Source: an uncultured Lachnospiraceae bacterium
GTDB lineage: Bacteria > Bacillota > Clostridia > Lachnospirales > Lachnospiraceae
Reading direction: 5' to 3'
Length of the DNA stretch: 22,380 nucleotides
Assembly: GCA_902489645.1 (NCBI GenBank)
Contig: CABUAW010000041.1
Coordinates: 1 to 22,380, forward strand
Under the pieces are notes generated by a model. The model saw nothing but the letters and a program-made list of their open reading frames with translations, was not told the origin of the DNA and searched no databases. Position numbers and translations under genes: made by a program. Below, piece after piece: positions 6,505-12,934 of this stretch; within the stretch, counting starts at the first letter, position 1; each line of letters starts with the position of its first letter.

Positions 6505-7326
6505 ATGATTCAAAGAGTAGTGGCAATGTATTTCAGCCCGACAGATACGACAAAAAAAGTAGTAAAGGAAATTGCCGGGGGTTTGGCATCAAATTTAAAA
6601 TGTGAGCAGTCGGTTGTGGATTTTACTCTGCCGGAGGTAAGAAAAAATATACAGACATTTTCAAAAAATGATTTGGTTGTTTTTGGAACGCCCGTCTATG
6701 CCGGAAGGGTTCCGAATGTGCTTTTAAAATATATACATACGGTACAGGGCGGCGGCGCTTTGGCGGTTCCCGTTGTTCTTTTTGGAAACCGGAATTATGA
6801 CGACGCTTTGGCCGAGCTTCAGGCGCTGCTTGGAGAGGATGGATTTTTACCGGTGGCGGCGGGAGCCTTTGTCGGGGAACATTCATTTTCAAGAATACTT
6901 GGCGCCGGACGGCCGGATGAAAAGGATATGGCGGTGATTCGGGAATTTGCTGAAAATATTTATAAAAAACTGAAAAATGGCGGTATACCGGAAAGCTTCC
7001 AGCCGCTGGAAGTGGGCGGAGAATATCCATCCAGGGGCTACTATCAGCCGAGGGACCGTCAGGGAAATCCGGTCGATATACGTAAGGTGAAGCCAAAAAC
7101 ATCGGAGGCCTGTGATGATTGCAAGCTTTGTGCGAAGGTCTGTCCGATGGGTTCCATCAGTTATGAGAATGTCCGGGAATTTACAGGAATTTGTATAAAA
7201 TGCGGCAGTTGTATAAAAAAATGTCCGGTAGGAGCCAAATATTATGATGCAGAAAGTTATCTTTACCACCAGCATGAGCTGGAAGAGGAATATACCCGCC
7301 GGGCCGAGCCGTCCTTATTTTTATAA
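6505..7326 (+). CDS. EFR1-type flavodoxin/2[4Fe-4S] ferredoxin fusion
   Basis: A soluble electron carrier of 273 residues. Residues 1 to about 155 form a flavodoxin-like domain, with the FMN phosphate-loop region YFSPTDTTKKV (9-19) and FGTPVYAGRVP (60-70). The C-terminal part binds two [4Fe-4S] clusters: Cys 203, 206, 209, 213 and Cys 230, 233, 236, 240, each ending in a CP. Such fusions (EFR1 family) are common in gut Clostridia and are expected to shuttle electrons between reduced ferredoxin and an oxidoreductase; no partner enzyme is adjacent. ATG 6505 has AAGGAGG at 6488-6494. No clear terminator follows, but the next gene has its own promoter. Architecture is secure; physiological partner unknown. 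Confidence 0.93.
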   Translation: MIQRVVAMYFSPTDTTKKVVKEIAGGLASNLKCEQSVVDFTLPEVRKNIQTFSKNDLVVFGTPVYAGRVPNVLLKYIHTVQGGGALAVPVVLFGNRNYDDALAELQALLGEDGFLPVAAGAFVGEHSFSRILGAGRPDEKDMAVIREFAENIYKKLKNGGIPESFQPLEVGGEYPSRGYYQPRDRQGNPVDIRKVKPKTSEACDDCKLCAKVCPMGSISYENVREFTGICIKCGSCIKKCPVGAKYYDAESYLYHQHELEEEYTRRAEPSLFL

Positions 7327-7334
7327 AAAGGGGA

Positions 7335-7365
7335 TTGACCTTCCACAAAGTAGAAGGCGTATACT
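7335..7365 (+). promoter_or_regulatory. MerR-type promoter and operator (19-bp spacer)
   Basis: TTGACC (7335-7340) and TATACT (7360-7365) are separated by 19 bases, the over-long spacing typical of promoters that MerR proteins distort to activate. Within it the dyad CCTTC (7339-7343) / GAAGG (7353-7357) is centred at 7348. The merR gene starts 26 bases after the -10, so self-regulation is likely. Confidence 0.85.
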
Positions 7366-7390
7366 TCCCATGTAACAAGGAGGTATTGGG

Positions 7391-8041
7391 ATGAAGATTA
7401 ATGAAGTGGAACAAAAGGTAGGAATTACGAAGAAGAATATCCGTTTTTACGAGCAGGAGGGTTTATTAAAACCGGAAAGAAACGCTCAGAATGGCTACAG
7501 GGAATATTCCGAAGAGGACCTGGTTTTGCTCCAGAAAATTAAATTGCTCCGTAAACTCTCTGTTCCGATTGAGGAGATACGAAAAATAGAAACAGGAATC
7601 CTGACAATGGAGGATGCGCTGCGCAGACACCATATTTATTTGGAGAGAGAACAAAAAAATATCGAAGAAATGCGGCTTTTTTGTCAAATGCTTATGGATG
7701 GAAACGAAAACTTTTCCTCGATGAATGCTTCGGAATATTTGGAGAAAATGGAGCATATGGAAAAGGAGGGAACACGTTTTATGAATGTGCAGTTAAAAGA
7801 CCGTAAGCATAAGTTTTTTGCACCATTGATGATGTCATTTATAATGATTGCCCTTTTGGCATCGGTCAGTATATTCTCTGTGTGGATATATATAGCCAAC
7901 CCACTGGACCGGCCGCCGATATTTTTCGTGGTTATTATGATTGGCATATCGGCCATACTGATTTTGGGAATTCTTTGGAACTTGTGGAAAAGATATCTGG
8001 AAATTAAAGGAGGAGAAGAGGATGTTGCTGCTAAATATTAA
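7391..8041 (+). CDS. MerR-family regulator with C-terminal membrane anchor
   Basis: The 216-residue protein has a standard MerR winged helix-turn-helix (1 to about 70: MKINEVEQKVGITKKNIRFYE, NGYREYSEEDLVLLQKI), a dimerising coiled coil (about 76-100), and, in place of a ligand domain, two predicted membrane helices (about 143-168 and 176-199) with a short periplasm-side loop containing NPLDRP. It would therefore bind DNA while tethered to the membrane and may sense envelope state; that sensing role is inference. AAGGAGG (7377-7383) precedes ATG 7391. A 19-bp-spacer operator promoter lies directly upstream. Its last 20 bases overlap the YbjQ-family gene, which suggests translational coupling. 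No Cys-rich metal-binding loop typical of metal-sensing MerR proteins is present. Confidence 0.92.
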   Translation: MKINEVEQKVGITKKNIRFYEQEGLLKPERNAQNGYREYSEEDLVLLQKIKLLRKLSVPIEEIRKIETGILTMEDALRRHHIYLEREQKNIEEMRLFCQMLMDGNENFSSMNASEYLEKMEHMEKEGTRFMNVQLKDRKHKFFAPLMMSFIMIALLASVSIFSVWIYIANPLDRPPIFFVVIMIGISAILILGILWNLWKRYLEIKGGEEDVAAKY

Positions 8042-8333
8042 TTATGTACCGGATAAAAAAATCGAAGCTCTTGGGCTGGTGAAAGGCAATGTGGTTCAGT
8101 CCAGCCATCTTGGAAAGGATATTATGTCCGGATTAAAGACGGTTGTCGGCGGTGAGATTGCCAGCTATACGGAAATGCTTAATCAGGCCCGGCAGATTGC
8201 GACGAAGCGAATGGTTGATGAAGCGGAGCGGCTTGGTGCGGACGCCATCATCAATATACGGTATGCGTCGGCTTCTGTTATGAGCGGAGCAGCGGAAGTC
8301 ATTGCCTATGGCACGGCGGTCAAAATGCTTTAA
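8022..8333 (+). CDS. YbjQ-family protein (UPF0145 / heavy-metal-binding-domain type)
   Basis: A 103-residue soluble protein of the UPF0145 family; these form small oligomeric beta-rich assemblies, and despite the older 'heavy metal-binding' label their function is unknown. Family landmarks are GLVKGNVVQSSHLGKDIMSGLKTVVGGEIASYTEML, then ARQIATKRMVDEAERLGADAIINIRY and the C-terminal EVIAYGTAV. The length is normal. It overlaps the end of merR by 20 bases and has its own strong site AAAGGAGG (8006-8013), so it is the likely output gene of the regulator. No terminator of quality follows; a weak inverted repeat spans the stop codon. Confidence 0.92.
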   Translation: MLLLNINYVPDKKIEALGLVKGNVVQSSHLGKDIMSGLKTVVGGEIASYTEMLNQARQIATKRMVDEAERLGADAIINIRYASASVMSGAAEVIAYGTAVKML

Positions 8334-8347
8334 TTTTGATGAACTTT

Positions 8348-8364
8348 CTTAAAATTCACTTAAG
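8348..8364 (+). promoter_or_regulatory. Direct CTTAA repeats upstream of the PAP2 promoter
   Basis: CTTAAA (8348-8353), 5 bases, CTTAAG (8359-8364) lie just ahead of the -35 at 8369. An 11-base period of half-sites is the layout bound by OmpR-family response regulators. The identity of any regulator is unknown. Confidence 0.4.
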
Positions 8365-8368
8365 ATGC

Positions 8369-8397
8369 TTGATATTAAAAATTTCGGGTGCTATAAT
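8369..8397 (+). promoter_or_regulatory. Promoter of the PAP2 gene
   Basis: TTGATA (8369-8374), 17 bases, then TATAAT (8392-8397) preceded by TGC, giving an extended -10. Transcription should start near 8404. Confidence 0.88.
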
Positions 8398-8442
8398 GCC
8401 TTAAAGGTAGTCAGTGAGGTTTTTTGAGAAAGTGTGATATTT

Positions 8443-9120
8443 ATGATAAAAAATTTTATTAGTAAATGGGGAACAAAGCTAATCGTTCCACTATATATGG
8501 CTTTTTACCTGGCGTCTTTTGCTTATCTGGAAAACCGGGTGACCTATCGGTTCCATGTGATTCATTCAAGCCTGGATAGTCTGGTGCCGTTTTGCGAGTA
8601 TTTTGTGATACCTTACTTTTTATGGTTTGCTTATATTATCGCTACCGTATTGTGGTTTATGTTTAAAAACAAAGACCAAAAAGAATATATGCAGTATATT
8701 TTTAATCTGGGTATCGGCATGACCGTATTTATTATTGTTTCCTGGGTATATCCGAATGGCCATTTGCTTCGCCCAATATCTTTCCCGAGGGACAATATTT
8801 TTACAGATATGGTCCGTTTCCTCTATACGATTGATACGCCGACGAATGTACTGCCAAGTATTCACGTTTACAACTCGATAGCTGCTTTTATTGCAATTGC
8901 CCGTTGTAAAGCACTGAAAAACAACCGGCTGATTGTTGGAGGCTCATTTGCCTTAACGGTATTGATTATTGCGTCCACCATGTTCCTGAAACAGCATACG
9001 GTTGTGGACGTTGCCTTGGCATTAGCCTTAAATGTGGTTGTATATCTGCTGGTTTATCGTCCGGAGGACAGCCGGGTCGTTGTTCGTGGCAGAGAGTATT
9101 CCGGCATTGAACATTCTTAA
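8443..9120 (+). CDS. PAP2-family membrane phosphatase
   Basis: A 225-residue membrane protein with about six hydrophobic helices. PAP2 (type 2 phosphatidic acid phosphatase) motifs are visible: RP at 110-111 (motif 1, whose usual Lys seven residues earlier is replaced by Tyr), PSIH at 138-141 (motif 2), and S178-x6-H185-x3-D189 (motif 3, with the usual Arg after Ser replaced by Thr). The catalytic His pair and Asp are present, so hydrolysis of a lipid phosphate or transfer of its headgroup is plausible; the motif 1 change resembles inositol-phosphorylceramide-synthase-like relatives. I prefer ATG 8443, with GAGAAAG 10 bases upstream; GTG 8434 is an alternative adding three residues. It has its own promoter and terminator, hence a single-gene unit. 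Confidence 0.87.
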   Translation: MIKNFISKWGTKLIVPLYMAFYLASFAYLENRVTYRFHVIHSSLDSLVPFCEYFVIPYFLWFAYIIATVLWFMFKNKDQKEYMQYIFNLGIGMTVFIIVSWVYPNGHLLRPISFPRDNIFTDMVRFLYTIDTPTNVLPSIHVYNSIAAFIAIARCKALKNNRLIVGGSFALTVLIIASTMFLKQHTVVDVALALALNVVVYLLVYRPEDSRVVVRGREYSGIEHS

Positions 9121-9127
9121 AAGTCAG

Positions 9128-9175
9128 AGGGTGTCGCAAAATCATCAAATGAGATGACTGAGCGATACCCTTTTT
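9128..9175 (+). terminator. Intrinsic terminator of the PAP2 gene
   Basis: AGGGTGTCGC (9128-9137) pairs with GCGATACCCT (9162-9171); an inner TCATC/GATGA extends the hairpin. A T-run follows. Confidence 0.88.
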
Positions 9176-9335
9176 ATCTTTATTTTCTTGTATATATTCC
9201 ACAGAATTTCGTTTGTAAATTTATAAGAAAATGACGTGAGGGAAAGAAATTTTGTTAGCTTTGCCCCGAAGAAAATATTGATTTTTGTTAGAATGTTACA
9301 AAACTGTTAATTTCACTTTTTTTCCTGGATTCCCC

Positions 9336-9364
9336 TTGAATATTAAAAATAATCATATTAGAAT
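9336..9364 (+). promoter_or_regulatory. Promoter of the MBOAT-DHHW operon
   Basis: TTGAAT (9336-9341), 17 bases, TAGAAT (9359-9364). Transcription would start near 9371 and leave a leader of about 75 nt. The gap from 9176 to 9335 is AT-rich and holds nothing else that I can identify. Confidence 0.7.
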
Positions 9365-9391
9365 AGAAGAGGTCGGACGACATTTTTGGAT

Positions 9392-9427
9392 AACATTCGA
9401 CATTGTAAAATTGAAATATCGAATGTT
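9392..9427 (+). promoter_or_regulatory. Inverted repeat in the MBOAT leader
   Basis: AACATTCGA (9392-9400) and TCGAATGTT (9419-9427) are perfect 9-base arms with an 18-base spacer, ending just before the ribosome site at 9431. It could be a leader hairpin or a DNA operator. Confidence 0.55.
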
Positions 9428-9445
9428 TTGGGGGGAGTAAGTAGC

Positions 9446-10882
9446 TTGGTTTTTTCCAGTTTATTATTTATATATCTGTTTTTTGCATTGACCATGTTCG
9501 TCTATTGTTATGTGGGAACGATTCAGAGAAAGAACGTGGTTTTGTTAGTTGCATCCTTAATTTTCTATGCGTGGGGCGGGCCTAAATATCTGATTCTTTT
9601 GTTGGTTATGGCTTTGATTAGCTGGTTTTCTGCGCTCCAAATCTATCATTTTCGTGAAAAATTGTTTTTAAAACGTTTGTGCCTTATAATCGGCGTGGGA
9701 CTTCAACTGGCGTTGCTCGGGTATTTTAAATATGCCGGATTTGTTCTTGAAAATGTGCAGCGGATTGCCGGGGTTCCGGAAGTGATTCCTGAAATTGTAT
9801 TGCCTATTGGTATTTCCTTTTATACGTTTCAGTTAATTTCTTACGTGGTTGACGTATATCGGAGTGAAGTCGTACCCCAGAAGCGGTATTGGCTGGTATT
9901 ATTATACTGCAGTCTTTTTCATCAATGTATTGCCGGACCGATTGTCCGGTATAAGGATGTGGCCCAGGAAATTGAACACCGGAGAGCAAAAATTCCTGAG
10001 ATTGGACGTGGGATTAACCGATTTACGATTGGTCTTGTGAAAAAGGCAGTCTTTGCAAATTCCTGTGCCCAGATTGCCGACACGATGCTTCCGGAGGCCA
10101 TCATGCAGTTTAACGCAGTTCCGGCCCTTGGGCTGTGGCTCGGCGCTCTGATGTATATGCTTCAGATTTATCTGGATTTTTCGGCCTATTCGGATATGGC
10201 TATCGGTATGGGACTTATGATTGGTTTTCATTATAAAGAGAACTTTAATTATCCCTATATTTCCGATACGGTGACGGAATTTTGGCGGCGGTGGCATATT
10301 TCTCTGAGCAGCTTTTTCAGGGACTATGTGTACATACCTCTCGGCGGTAATCGCAAAGGAGCGAGACGGACAATTTTCAATTTATTTATTGTTTGGGCGC
10401 TGACCGGCCTGTGGCATGGCGCAAGCTGGAATTTCGTGCTTTGGGGACTTTATTATTTTGTTTTTCTTGTATTGGAAAAGAAAGTGCTTTTAAATAAGAT
10501 AAAAAATCTTCCGAAGGCCGTTGGGCATATTTACACACTGGTTGTCGTTTATTTTGGGTGGATTATTTTTAAATGTACGGATTTATCCCGGATTGGACGT
10601 ATGCTTAAAGGGATGCTCGGGTTAAATCATAACGGTTTTATGAGCCTGGAAGTGGCAATGACGGTAAAGAACAATATTTTCTTTATTATTATAGCGCTGA
10701 TTGCCTGCACGCCGTTAGCTTCCAACGGATATAAGTGGATGTGCCGTCAATGCAAAACCGTTGCTTTCTTTAAATATTTACGCCGTGTCATTGAGATTGC
10801 GGGGCCGGTGATTCTTTTGATGTTATCTACAATGGCCCTTGTTGGCAACAGCTATAACCCATTTTTGTATTTTCAGTTTTAA
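9446..10882 (+). CDS. MBOAT-family O-acyltransferase (AlgI/DltB-like)
   Basis: A polytopic membrane protein of 478 residues that would transfer an acyl group (often acetyl) to a cell-surface polymer. MBOAT hallmarks are the FYAWGGPKYLILL N-terminal block, GYFKYAGF, LPIGISFYTFQ, QIYLDFSAYSDMAIG, EFWRRWHISLSSFFRDYVYIPLGGNR (His 284) and LTGLWHGASWNF with the family catalytic His at 324. Other family members start at the residues here encoded from TTG 9446 (VFSSLLF...), and GGGGGAG (9431-9437) lies 8 bases upstream, so I choose this TTG over an upstream TTG at 9386 that would put the leader repeat inside the gene. A DHHW partner starts 9 bases after its stop. The substrate polymer is not identifiable here. 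Confidence 0.94.
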   Translation: MVFSSLLFIYLFFALTMFVYCYVGTIQRKNVVLLVASLIFYAWGGPKYLILLLVMALISWFSALQIYHFREKLFLKRLCLIIGVGLQLALLGYFKYAGFVLENVQRIAGVPEVIPEIVLPIGISFYTFQLISYVVDVYRSEVVPQKRYWLVLLYCSLFHQCIAGPIVRYKDVAQEIEHRRAKIPEIGRGINRFTIGLVKKAVFANSCAQIADTMLPEAIMQFNAVPALGLWLGALMYMLQIYLDFSAYSDMAIGMGLMIGFHYKENFNYPYISDTVTEFWRRWHISLSSFFRDYVYIPLGGNRKGARRTIFNLFIVWALTGLWHGASWNFVLWGLYYFVFLVLEKKVLLNKIKNLPKAVGHIYTLVVVYFGWIIFKCTDLSRIGRMLKGMLGLNHNGFMSLEVAMTVKNNIFFIIIALIACTPLASNGYKWMCRQCKTVAFFKYLRRVIEIAGPVILLMLSTMALVGNSYNPFLYFQF

Positions 10883-10891
10883 AAGGACAGT

Positions 10892-12304
10892 ATGCGATTT
10901 ATGGAAGAGAAGAAAAAACGTCGTTCAAAAAGAAAAGTCAGGAAAAAAGACTATAAATATACAAAATATAAAATATATGCCTTCTCAGCCGCTTTAATGC
11001 TGATGGCAATCGTGGCTCTCCTGATTCCATTGCGGCCAAAGGAATCGAAGGTTGAAAAGCGGATGCTGACAGAGTTTCCGGCGTTTTCGATTCAAAGTTT
11101 TCTGGACGGAGAATTCCTAAGCGGCGTCAGCACATGGTATGCGGATACATTTCCTTTCAGGGAAACTCTTCTGGCGGGAAATACAAGATACAGGGGACTG
11201 TACGGAATCCAGAATAACCAGATTCATGGTTCGATTCAGGCGGCCGATGAGGTCCCGACAAAGCGTATATCTCTGACCGATATTATTCTTCCGGATATTC
11301 AGCGGGAAATGGAAGAACTTCAGGAAGCTATGCGGGAGGCCGTAGCTACCCAGCAGGCGGCTGATGCAGCTAACGGCGGCGTGAAACGGCGCCAGATTAC
11401 CAGCGTGCCGGAACAGGTAGGTTCTGTTTATGTAGCCGATGATACGGCGTTCAGCCTTTATGGATTTACTCAGGAAGCGGCCAATCAGTATATTGATACG
11501 ATTAGCGCCCTGGCAAATAAAGTCGATAGTGATGTTACGGTTTACGACATTGTTGTTCCAATCAGTACAGGGATTTATCTGGACGAAAAACTCCAAAAGG
11601 AATTGGGATGCAGTGACGAGCAGGCCGCTATCCAGTACATATATGACAACATGGATGATAAGGTGGTGACCGTTGACGCGTTTACCGCTCTGAAAAATCA
11701 TTCGGATGAGTATTTGTATTTCCGGACAGACCACCATTGGACGGCCCTCGGCGCCTATTATGCTTACAGTCAGTTTATGAAGGAAAAAGGTATAACGCCG
11801 ACATCTTTAGGGAAATATGAAACTATGGTTTTTGATGGCTTTATCGGAACGCTTTACGCGGCCAGCAATCAGACGCCATCTTTAGCTGAAAATCCGGATG
11901 TCGTTACGGCCTATATTCCGTCGGCGACAAATAAAATGACGTATACGGATATCGACGGAAATGTCAATGAATATGATATTATTTATGATGTCTCTGATTG
12001 GAGTTCGGATTCAAAATATAATTGTTTTATTGCCGGAGACCAGCCCTTTGAAGAGATTCATAACCCGAATATGAGCGACGGAAGTTCCTGCGTTGTTATT
12101 AAGGAATCTTTCGGCAATGCTTTCGTCCCGTTCCTGGTTGACCATTACGAGAATGTCTATGTGGTGGATTACCGGTATTATCCGGAAGGCTTAACCGCTT
12201 TGATACGGGACAAGGGGATTAAGGATGTTGTCTTTATAAATAATATTTCGGCAGCCACAACCTCTTCTCTGGTCAGCAATATTGCAGAGATTGTCAACTA
12301 TTAA
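10892..12304 (+). CDS. DHHW-family protein (AlgJ/AlgX-like partner of MBOAT)
   Basis: This 470-residue protein has a strikingly basic N-terminal stretch (residues 7-26, KKKRRSKRKVRKKDYK-like), a single membrane helix (about 27-46) and a large extracellular part. The DHHW motif sits at 280-283 within YFRTDHHWTALGAYY, and a nucleophile-type Ser at 406 (KESFGNAF) completes the SGNH-like triad pattern seen in AlgJ/AlgX/PatB-type esterases that accept acyl groups exported by an MBOAT partner. The MBOAT gene ends 9 bases upstream, so the two form an acylation pair. AAAGGA (10882-10887) is close to ATG 10892 (4 bases) and far from ATG 10901 (13 bases); I keep 10892. A terminator follows. Confidence 0.92.
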   Translation: MRFMEEKKKRRSKRKVRKKDYKYTKYKIYAFSAALMLMAIVALLIPLRPKESKVEKRMLTEFPAFSIQSFLDGEFLSGVSTWYADTFPFRETLLAGNTRYRGLYGIQNNQIHGSIQAADEVPTKRISLTDIILPDIQREMEELQEAMREAVATQQAADAANGGVKRRQITSVPEQVGSVYVADDTAFSLYGFTQEAANQYIDTISALANKVDSDVTVYDIVVPISTGIYLDEKLQKELGCSDEQAAIQYIYDNMDDKVVTVDAFTALKNHSDEYLYFRTDHHWTALGAYYAYSQFMKEKGITPTSLGKYETMVFDGFIGTLYAASNQTPSLAENPDVVTAYIPSATNKMTYTDIDGNVNEYDIIYDVSDWSSDSKYNCFIAGDQPFEEIHNPNMSDGSSCVVIKESFGNAFVPFLVDHYENVYVVDYRYYPEGLTALIRDKGIKDVVFINNISAATTSSLVSNIAEIVNY

Positions 12305-12311
12305 TTTGTAC

Positions 12312-12349
12312 AAAAAAGATATCGGAGAACTTTTCGGTATCTTTTTTTT
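12312..12349 (+). terminator. Intrinsic terminator of the MBOAT-DHHW operon
   Basis: AAAAAAGATATCG (12312-12324) pairs with CGGTATC plus T-run (12335-12349) over 13 positions (one T-G pair), with a 10-base loop. Confidence 0.9.
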
Positions 12350-12385
12350 GATAAATGGTATACACTGGAAATAAGGTAAATGTCT

Positions 12386-12934
12386 ATGGAATGTATTGAA
12401 GTACAGGGATTAATTCATCAATTTATTGATGATAAACTGGATGAGAGAACACTGACAGAGTTTTTGGAACATATAAAGGATTGTCCGTCCTGCCATGATG
12501 ATTTGGAAGCAACCTATACGGTTATGGCCGTTATACGGCTTCTGGACGATGAAGAGGAAACACCGGATTTGCTGGGGGCTTTGGACCGGCGGATTGAAGA
12601 AAAGGAAGCCTGGTTAAAGCAGCAGCATCGGGCGCATTTCCTGAAAAAACTCGTCGGAGCGACCGCGTTTATAATGGCAATGTTTCTTATATCAAGTATG
12701 ATTGTGTTTTTGGCGGGAAATATCCGTCCGGAAAAACATTTGACGCTACCCGTGCATGCCTCGGTGAATAATCCTTTAAATATTCACCGGAACGAATCGG
12801 TTATCGACAATTTCCTTTATATACGTGAAGGAAATCGGATTTATATGGTATCCTCTAAGAAAATGCCGGGACTATTGATGTTTGACAGCAGGAGGGCGGA
12901 CAGGCCAAAGGAAGGTTGGATTAACAATGAATAA
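12386..12934 (+). CDS. Anti-sigma-factor-like zinc-finger membrane protein (zf-HC2)
   Basis: The 182-residue protein begins with a ZAS-type zinc-finger pattern, Cys 3, His 29, Cys 33 and Cys 36 (EHIKDCPSC), as in anti-sigma factors that clamp ECF sigma factors. Then come an acidic linker, one membrane helix (about 90-111) and an extracytoplasmic tail of about 70 residues. I start at ATG 12386 because AAGGT (12373-12377) lies 8 bases before it; ATG 12380 is only 2 bases away from that site. A possible extended -10 (TGG TATACA, 12356-12364) precedes it. No sigma gene is adjacent, which is unusual. The end overlaps the polA start by 8 bases. Family resemblance is good; the partner and the signal are unknown. 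Confidence 0.85.
   Translation: MECIEVQGLIHQFIDDKLDERTLTEFLEHIKDCPSCHDDLEATYTVMAVIRLLDDEEETPDLLGALDRRIEEKEAWLKQQHRAHFLKKLVGATAFIMAMFLISSMIVFLAGNIRPEKHLTLPVHASVNNPLNIHRNESVIDNFLYIREGNRIYMVSSKKMPGLLMFDSRRADRPKEGWINNE

Noticed and set aside
8320..8339. Perfect 7-base inverted repeat TCAAAAT/ATTTTGA over the stop codon of the YbjQ gene
   Set aside because: AT-rich, short, without a T-run; too weak to call a terminator.
9386..9445. Upstream TTG extension of the MBOAT gene (20 extra residues)
   Set aside because: It would place the leader inverted repeat in coding sequence, lacks a ribosome site at 9386, and homologues begin at VFSSL, where a good ribosome site exists.
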